Below are positions 32,003-36,618 of a DNA stretch of 36,618 nt, piece after piece (the stretch's first letter is position 1; every line of letters starts with the position of its first letter). This stretch comes from an uncultured Opitutaceae bacterium. GTDB taxonomy: Bacteria; Verrucomicrobiota; Verrucomicrobiia; Opitutales; Opitutaceae. The stretch is from positions 1 to 36,618 of the forward strand of contig CAITEC010000059.1 in assembly GCA_903891325.1 (NCBI GenBank), given 5' to 3'. A program made the position numbers and the translations under genes. The notes under the pieces were generated by a model. The model had not been told where the DNA came from. It searched no databases and saw only the letters and a program-made list of their open reading frames with translations.

Positions 32003-32302
32003 TCAGGCCTCGTCGAACTTGCGCGCGAAGAGGGCCTCGAGCTCGGCGAGCATCTGCGCGGCGTCGTCCCCGATCGCGATGAACTTGACCGTTGATCCCC
32101 TGCCGGCGGCGAGCATCATGAGCCCCATGATGCTCTTGCCGTTCACCTGCTCCTCCTCCTTCTCGACGAACACCTCGGCCTTGTACTTGTTGGTGATCCG
32201 CACAACCATCGCCGCCGGACGCGCGTGAATGCCCATCTTGTTCTGCACAACCAACTCCTTCACGAACTGCTGACCTGCGGGCGTTGTTTCGGCCTTGTTC
32301 AT
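32003..32302 (-). CDS. HPr family phosphocarrier protein
   Basis: 99 aa. HPr fold with the phosphorylatable His26 in GIHARPAA and the regulatory Ser57 in VNGKSIMGLMML, the site used by HPr kinase in other bacteria. The ~11-residue N-terminal extension beyond usual HPr (about 85-88 aa) is unremarkable in sequence. No PTS enzyme I or HPr kinase is nearby. The gene is divergent from kdsB. Confidence 0.92.
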   Translation of the reverse strand: MNKAETTPAGQQFVKELVVQNKMGIHARPAAMVVRITNKYKAEVFVEKEEEQVNGKSIMGLMMLAAGRGSTVKFIAIGDDAAQMLAELEALFARKFDEA

Positions 32303-32407
32303 GGTTGAGGATTAAAGAGGTGTCGTTTGTCTCAGCAAAATGCTGCGGAAAGTCCGTGAGCCCGGGTCGGCTTGCAACCTAAAAACCAACCGCCAATTTG
32401 TCAAAGC

Positions 32408-33148
32408 ATGGCCCGTACCGCCATCATCGTCCCCTGCCGCCTCGAATCTACCCGGTTCCCGCGCAAGCTTTTACATAAAATCAAGGGCAAGCCGCTCGTC
32501 CTTTGGGTCGCCGAGCGGATTCAGCGGGAAGCACCTGAATTTCCTTTGTATTTCGCTGTCGATCATGAATGTCTGCGGGAAATTATAGCCGCTAATGGGT
32601 TTTCCGCGATCCTGACGAGCGCCGCGCACCGCAGCGGGACCGATCGCCTGGCGGAAGCAAATATACAAGTAGCTGCTGATTATGTTGTTAATGTCCAGGG
32701 CGACGAGCCGTTGGTCTCCGGGAACCAGATTCGCACGCTGGCGGGCCTGATTGCGGGCGGAGCCGACATGGCGACCCTCGCCACGCCCTTCACGACGGCG
32801 GCCGACTTCCTCAACCCCAACCAGGTCAAGGTGGTCTGCGGCCGGGATGGCCGGGCCCTTTTCTTCTCGCGCGCCCCGATTCCCTACTCCCGAGACCACG
32901 GCGGAAAGGTCGACGACGCCTGGGTCCGCGCGAATCCCTGCCACCGCCATCTGGGACTTTATGCGTACAAGGCGGCCCTGCTGGAGCGCATTGCGACCCT
33001 GCCGGCGGGGCGGCTCGAGCAGCTTGAGAAGCTCGAGCAGTTGCGCGTCCTGGAGAACGGGTATGCGATCGCCGTCGGCTTCACCGACGACCCGACGATC
33101 GGCGTGGACACGCCCGAGGACGCGGAGAAATTCGCGAAATTGGTGTGA
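32408..33148 (+). CDS. kdsB: 3-deoxy-manno-octulosonate cytidylyltransferase
   Basis: 246 aa CMP-Kdo synthetase, activating Kdo for LPS inner-core synthesis. The motifs [66 protein letters not shown] and HLGLYAYK are all present, and the protein ends [15 protein letters not shown]. The ATG at 32408 is chosen (residue 13 of the open frame). The first third, to about 32700, is clearly less GC-rich (about 53% against about 69% just after, by hand count) and uses codons such as TTA, ATA, AAT and GCT. A short AAGGG/CCCTT hairpin with TATTTTT follows the stop. Confidence 0.94.
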   Translation: MARTAIIVPCRLESTRFPRKLLHKIKGKPLVLWVAERIQREAPEFPLYFAVDHECLREIIAANGFSAILTSAAHRSGTDRLAEANIQVAADYVVNVQGDEPLVSGNQIRTLAGLIAGGADMATLATPFTTAADFLNPNQVKVVCGRDGRALFFSRAPIPYSRDHGGKVDDAWVRANPCHRHLGLYAYKAALLERIATLPAGRLEQLEKLEQLRVLENGYAIAVGFTDDPTIGVDTPEDAEKFAKLV

Positions 33149-33162
33149 AGGGACTTGACCCC

Positions 33163-34335
33163 TTATATTTTTCCCGCCTTCCGCTTCGCGATCAGGTCGC
33201 GGAAATCGGAAAAGAGCGGGTCGGCGTCGTTTGGGCCGGGTGCGGCCTCCGGGTGGTACTGGACGCTGAAGACCGGGAGGGTGCGGTGGCGCAGGCCCTC
33301 GACGGTCTGGTCGTTGAGGTTGATTTCCGTGACCATGGCGCCGCCCTTCTCGATGCTCTTCGGGTCGGTTGCGAACCCGTGGTTCTGCGCGGTGATCGAG
33401 ACCTTTCCGGTCTCGAGGTTCTTCACCGGCTGATTGCCGCCCCGGTGGCCGAACTTGAGCTTGAAGGTGCTGCCCCCGATTGCGTGGGTGATCATCTGGT
33501 GCCCGAGGCAGATCCCGAAGACGGGGTAGTCGGCCAGCAGGGCCGTGACGGTCTTGTGGATGTACGGCACGGCCGCCGGATCGCCCGGGCCATTGGAGAG
33601 GAAGACGGCGTCGGGCTTGTGCTCGCGCACCTGCGCGGCGGTCGCGGAGGCGGGCAGCACGAGGACCTCGAACCCGTGGCGGACGAGCTTGCGGAAAATG
33701 GAATACTTCGACCCATAGTCGAATGCGGCCACCTTGTAGCGCACCCCCGCCGGCGCCGCGGACCCAAACGAGGTGCCCACGGGCTGGTACGAGGCGTTGT
33801 GGTTCGCCGGGTCCGTGGCGCTCCACACATAGGGCTCACTGCACGTGACGTCCTTCACATAGTCGCTGCCCGCCATGTCCCGCCAGCCGCGGGCCCGGCC
33901 CACCGCATCGTCGTCCCCGATGGGTAGCGTGCTCAGGCAGCACTTCATCGCGCCCTCGACCCGAAGCTTCTTCGTGAGGGCGCGGGTGTCCACCTCGCTG
34001 ATGCCGGGGATTCCGTACTGCTGGAGGTAGGCGCCGAGCGACGACTCGGAGCGCCAGTTGCTGACAACCGGGGAGAGCTCGCGGACAACAAAGCCGCTGG
34101 CCTTCGGCGCGGCCGACTCGGCGTCGGCGGCGTTCACGCCGTAATTGCCGATCTGGACGGCGGTCATGGCGACGATCTGCCCGAAGTAGGAGGGGTCCGT
34201 CAGGATTTCCTGGTACCCGGTCATCGAGGTGTTGAATACGCACTCGCCGGCGATCGTGGCGTCGGCGCCGAAGGCCAGGCCATGGTAGACGGTGCCGTCC
34301 TCAAGGGCCAGGATTGCGGGCTTGGAAAGGGACAT
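33163..34335 (-). CDS. carA: Carbamoyl-phosphate synthase small subunit
   Basis: 390 aa glutaminase subunit feeding ammonia to CarB for arginine and pyrimidine synthesis. The N-terminal domain has ALEDGTVYHGLAFG, GECVFNTSMTGYQEILTDPSY, GNYGVN and GISEVDTRALTKKLR. The class I glutamine amidotransferase domain has LSNGPGDP, the nucleophile Cys in GICLGHQ, and His/Glu in YHPEAAPGP. carB is not in the window. It is divergent from the lysine aminomutase gene across an AT-rich 159-bp gap. Confidence 0.96.
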   Translation of the reverse strand: MSLSKPAILALEDGTVYHGLAFGADATIAGECVFNTSMTGYQEILTDPSYFGQIVAMTAVQIGNYGVNAADAESAAPKASGFVVRELSPVVSNWRSESSLGAYLQQYGIPGISEVDTRALTKKLRVEGAMKCCLSTLPIGDDDAVGRARGWRDMAGSDYVKDVTCSEPYVWSATDPANHNASYQPVGTSFGSAAPAGVRYKVAAFDYGSKYSIFRKLVRHGFEVLVLPASATAAQVREHKPDAVFLSNGPGDPAAVPYIHKTVTALLADYPVFGICLGHQMITHAIGGSTFKLKFGHRGGNQPVKNLETGKVSITAQNHGFATDPKSIEKGGAMVTEINLNDQTVEGLRHRTLPVFSVQYHPEAAPGPNDADPLFSDFRDLIAKRKAGKI

Positions 34336-34450
34336 TGGAGGAAAGGAAAGGATGAGGGAACGCTTGTGCCAAGGGTATTCAGGCGCCCGCCAAAACCCGC
34401 GTCGGAAAATAATATAAGTAACTTACATTGAATTTGATAGGCCACTCAAG

Positions 34451-34479
34451 TTGACACCCAATCGGTCGGTCCCTAAGTG
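34451..34479 (+). promoter_or_regulatory. Possible sigma-70 promoter of kamA
   Basis: TTGACA (34451-34456) and TAAGTG (34474-34479) are separated by 17 bp; the -10 is weak. Transcription would start about 10 nt before the ATG at 34495, which would rule out the in-frame GTG at 34477. Confidence 0.35.
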
Positions 34480-34494
34480 TTTCCGACAGTCCCA

Positions 34495-35700
34495 ATGGCC
34501 CCAATCGACGCGCTTTATCCATGGTTTGAAGGGCAGGGGCTGTGGCAGCACGTGCCGGAGGAGGAGTGGCGGGACTGGGCGTGGCAGCTCAAGAACCGGC
34601 TGACGACTGTGGCGCAGCTCGAGCGCTACATGACGCTGACGCCCGAGGAGAAGGCCGGTTGTGAGTTTGCAAACCAGAAGCTGGCGCTGGCGATCACTCC
34701 CTATTTTTTCAACCTCATCGACCGGAACGATCCGAATTGCCCGATACGCCGGCAGGTCATCCCGCGCGGCGAGGAGATGATGGTCAGCGAGGGCGAGATG
34801 ACCGATTCGCTGGGCGAGGACGGCCATTCGCCGGTGCCCGGACTCGTCCACCGCTACCCGGACCGGGTGCTCTTCCTGGTCACGGACCGCTGCGCGTCGT
34901 ATTGCCGCTACTGCACCCGGAGCCGGCTGGTCTCCAACGCGCAGGACTATAATTTCCATCCGGAGTACGAGCAGGGGCTGCGCTACATCGAGGCGCACCC
35001 GGAGATCCGCGACGTCCTGCTCTCCGGCGGCGACCCGCTCCTTCTCTCGGACAAGAAGATCGAGCATCTGCTCAGCCGCCTGCGCGCGATCCCGCACGTG
35101 GAATTCATCAGGATCGGCTCGAGGATCCCGGTTTTTCTCCCCCAGCGGATCACTCCCGAGCTGTGCGATATTTTCCGGCGGCACGGGCCCATATGGATGA
35201 GCATCCACGTGAATCATCCCCGGGAGTGCACGATCGCCCTGCGCGAAGCCTGCGAGCGGCTTTCCTTCGCGGGCGTTCCCCTCGGCAACCAGAGCGTCCT
35301 GCTCAAGGGCGTGAACGACGACGCCGAGGTGATGAAGGCCCTCGTCCACCGGCTCCTGCGCATGCGCGTGCGGCCCTATTACCTCTACCAGATGGACCTC
35401 ATCACCGGCGGCGGCCACTTCAAGGTGGATGTGCGCAAGGGGATCGAGATCATCCGCGCGCTGAGGGGACACACGACGGGCTACGCGGTCCCCCAATACG
35501 TCATCGACGCGCCGGGCGGCGGCGGGAAGGTGCCGATCAATCCGGACTACATTGAGAAGATCACCGACGAGGAGATCATTTTCCGCAACTACGAGGGGAA
35601 TATCTTCCGTTACCCCCTGAAAATCGTGCCCATTCGCCCGGTTGATGCCGAAAAACAGGTCCCGGCCGAGATTTTTCCGGGTAGGATTCAGGGAACCTGA
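34495..35700 (+). CDS. kamA: Lysine 2,3-aminomutase-type radical SAM protein
   Basis: 401 aa. Radical-SAM cluster site CASYCRYCTR (CxxxCxxC), the SAM-binding LLSGGDPLLL, and the PLP-binding Lys in the DAPGGGGKVPI motif. Length and the N-terminal helical domain fit KamA rather than the shorter EF-P lysine mutase EpmB (about 340 aa). It converts L-alpha-lysine to beta-lysine; fates include osmolyte synthesis (with AblB) or lysine fermentation, but no acetyltransferase or partner gene is adjacent. ATG at 34495 is preferred over GTG at 34477. Confidence 0.92.
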   Translation: MAPIDALYPWFEGQGLWQHVPEEEWRDWAWQLKNRLTTVAQLERYMTLTPEEKAGCEFANQKLALAITPYFFNLIDRNDPNCPIRRQVIPRGEEMMVSEGEMTDSLGEDGHSPVPGLVHRYPDRVLFLVTDRCASYCRYCTRSRLVSNAQDYNFHPEYEQGLRYIEAHPEIRDVLLSGGDPLLLSDKKIEHLLSRLRAIPHVEFIRIGSRIPVFLPQRITPELCDIFRRHGPIWMSIHVNHPRECTIALREACERLSFAGVPLGNQSVLLKGVNDDAEVMKALVHRLLRMRVRPYYLYQMDLITGGGHFKVDVRKGIEIIRALRGHTTGYAVPQYVIDAPGGGGKVPINPDYIEKITDEEIIFRNYEGNIFRYPLKIVPIRPVDAEKQVPAEIFPGRIQGT

Positions 35701-35707
35701 TTATTTT

Positions 35708-35728
35708 AGTTGTTTATTACAAACAACT
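35708..35728 (+). other. Small inverted repeat after kamA
   Basis: AGTTGTTT (35708-35715) pairs with AAACAACT (35721-35728) across ATTAC. The stem is AT-rich and no T-tract follows, so terminator function is doubtful. Confidence 0.35.
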
Positions 35729-35832
35729 TAAAGCATTTTGAACGTTTTCGAACCGACTGCGTCTATCTCTGTGTAATCTCTCATTGCTCTTCAGGAGCGG
35801 TGAATGTTCTTACGGTTTGCTTGGTGTTAGGT

Positions 35833-35866
35833 CACACGGGGCGCCTCGAAAGGGGCGCCTCTTGTG
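35833..35866 (+). terminator. GAAA-capped hairpin, terminator-like
   Basis: A stem of about 15 pairs (35833-35847 with 35852-35866; one mismatch and two G-T pairs) closed by a GAAA tetraloop and followed by TTTATGGGGATTTT. It lies 133 bp after the kamA stop. It could end kamA or an unannotated transcript from 35730-35832. The rest of the 283-bp gap to 35984 shows no gene. Confidence 0.55.
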
Positions 35867-35983
35867 TTTATGGGGATTTTCGCTCAATTGGTAATGGATA
35901 AGTTGAAGCTTCGAAACCCCGGGAGGCGCTGGCGCGTCTACCCCAGGGAACAAAGCCACACTTATTTCGGACTAATTCGCACC

Positions 35984-36502
35984 ATGACTCAGCACCACAA
36001 GCTTATTTTCACGATGGCCATCGCCGCGCTTTGCGCGGGATGTGAGGGCAACGGGCCCAGCACGCAGGAAGGGGCGGTCGCGGGTGGAACGCTCGGGGCG
36101 ATCGCCGGCGGCATCCTCGGTCACAATAGCCGGGGCGGCAACACGCTTGGCGGCGCCGTGATCGGCGGCATTGCCGGCGCCATGGCCGGCGGGGCGATCG
36201 GCAACGCGGCCGACCACCAGAACGGGACGATCTACGGGTCGGAGCAGGCGGCGACGACGACCGTATACGTGCAGCAGCCGCCCAACCCGCCGATGCCGCC
36301 GCCGCAGCCCGAGGTCATCGTCGCGCAGCCCTCGCCGGATGCGATCTACATTCCCGGGTACTGGTACTTCGATGGAGCCCAATATGTCTGGATCAACGGG
36401 CACTGGGAGATTCCGCCGCCCGGCTATCGCCACTACGTCGGGGCCCACTGGGCCTGGCGCGGCGGCAACTACGTCTATATTCGGGGCTACTGGCATTACT
36501 GA
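35984..36502 (+). CDS. Glycine-zipper lipoprotein with WXXGXW repeats
   Basis: 172 aa. Lipoprotein signal with lipobox LCAGC (Cys about residue 19). A glycine-zipper region follows (GAVAGGTLGAIAGGILGHNSRGG..GGAVIGGIAGAMAGGAIG), similar to Rick_17kDa/YMGG proteins that insert in membranes. A Pro-rich linker leads to a C-terminal Tyr/Trp-rich part (IPGYWYFDGAQYVWINGHWEIPP... GAHWAWRGGNYVYIRGYWHY) of the WXXGXW repeat type. Probably in the outer membrane or envelope; exact role unknown. ATG at 35984 is chosen since the frame upstream has no homology. Confidence 0.86.
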   Translation: MTQHHKLIFTMAIAALCAGCEGNGPSTQEGAVAGGTLGAIAGGILGHNSRGGNTLGGAVIGGIAGAMAGGAIGNAADHQNGTIYGSEQAATTTVYVQQPPNPPMPPPQPEVIVAQPSPDAIYIPGYWYFDGAQYVWINGHWEIPPPGYRHYVGAHWAWRGGNYVYIRGYWHY

Positions 36503-36602
36503 TAGATCTGCTGAGACCTGAGACCGGAGACCTGAAACCGGAGTCGGTGATTCAGGCTTGAGGTGGAGCGCGATCTCCGAGCGCGCTGAGAGAGCAGAGT
36601 CC
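36503..36602 (+). repeat. Dispersed repeat, copy B (CCTGAGA-type array plus 52-bp core)
   Basis: Directly after the last gene. Array of CTGAGAC/CTGAAAC units at 36511-36545 and a 52-bp core (36551-36602) identical to 2214-2265, in the same orientation. The array part also matches the inverted copy at 9741-9781. Confidence 0.85.
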
Positions 36603-36618
36603 CTAAACCAGCGCGCTC

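Noticed and set aside
32340-32375. CGGAAAGTCCG sequence resembling the RNase P RNA signature
   Set aside because: The gap between HPr and kdsB is only about 105 bp, far too short for RNase P RNA, and other conserved elements are absent.
34340-34375. TTGGCACAAGCGTTCCC on the minus strand before carA as a sigma-54 promoter
   Set aside because: The -12 element lacks the GC dinucleotide, and carA is not a usual sigma-54 target.
35867-35950. tRNA-like stretch (TGGGG ... CGCTCAATTGGTA ... TTCGAAACC ... CCCCA)
   Set aside because: The D stem has no partner and no anticodon arm fits; probably chance pairing of GGGG/CCCC.

Overview
The window is GC-rich, densely coded chromosomal DNA from a Gram-negative bacterium. 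It encodes an LPS gene (kdsB), outer-membrane efflux, lipoproteins and many Sec signal peptides. The gene repertoire fits Verrucomicrobiota, probably an Opitutales relative: a NagB-PIG-L fusion, an HPr with a conserved regulatory serine, a MNIO/bufferin operon, and many intergenic palindromic repeats. This assignment is inference from gene content and style; there is no rRNA here. Most start codons have no visible Shine-Dalgarno sequence.

Layout. 1-4076: an ABC-2 exporter pair, ppnP, and a translationally coupled nucleotidyltransferase/PIG-L deacetylase pair. 4077-9867: a DEAD-box type helicase, an unusual aquaporin, hisC overlapping the tsaC/sua5 gene, rpsR with its terminator, tRNA-Arg(CCT), and three intergenic blocks filled with structured repeats. 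9868-15036: a hybrid histidine kinase with a true and a decayed receiver, the NagB-PIG-L fusion, and a YbaY/YscW-like lipoprotein. 15130-19632: a bufferin-type RiPP (metallophore) operon consisting of a precursor with 11 Cys at near-perfect six-residue spacing, a MNIO/DUF692 maturase, a DUF2063 partner, a DoxX membrane protein and a secreted DUF255 thioredoxin-fold protein. 19846-27753, all minus strand: a GYF/RDD membrane protein, a TolC-EmrB-EmrA tripartite exporter, rsuA, a small membrane protein, two TPM-domain proteins and LemA. 27876-36502: a dienelactone-hydrolase-like secreted protein, an ABC ATPase, an M32 carboxypeptidase with tatD, HPr, kdsB, carA, a lysine 2,3-aminomutase and a glycine-zipper/WXXGXW lipoprotein.

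The most noteworthy system is the bufferin operon. A perfect 13-bp intrinsic terminator lies between the precursor and the maturase, with its T-tract touching the maturase start codon. A second terminator-like hairpin made of short repeats lies before doxX. Together they look like a stoichiometry or attenuation device giving much precursor, little enzyme and less membrane component.

The non-coding DNA is also rich. At least five palindromic or dispersed repeat families occur between genes: a structured family starting exactly at the tRNA-Arg 3' end whose hairpin stems vary by compensating changes, two stacked cruciforms before hisC, two copies of a MITE-like inverted element, three copies of a CCTGAGA-type repeat (one 52-bp core identical at the two ends of the window), and a 10-bp GGACCTATA repeat. 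No phage, transposase, CRISPR array or rRNA was seen.
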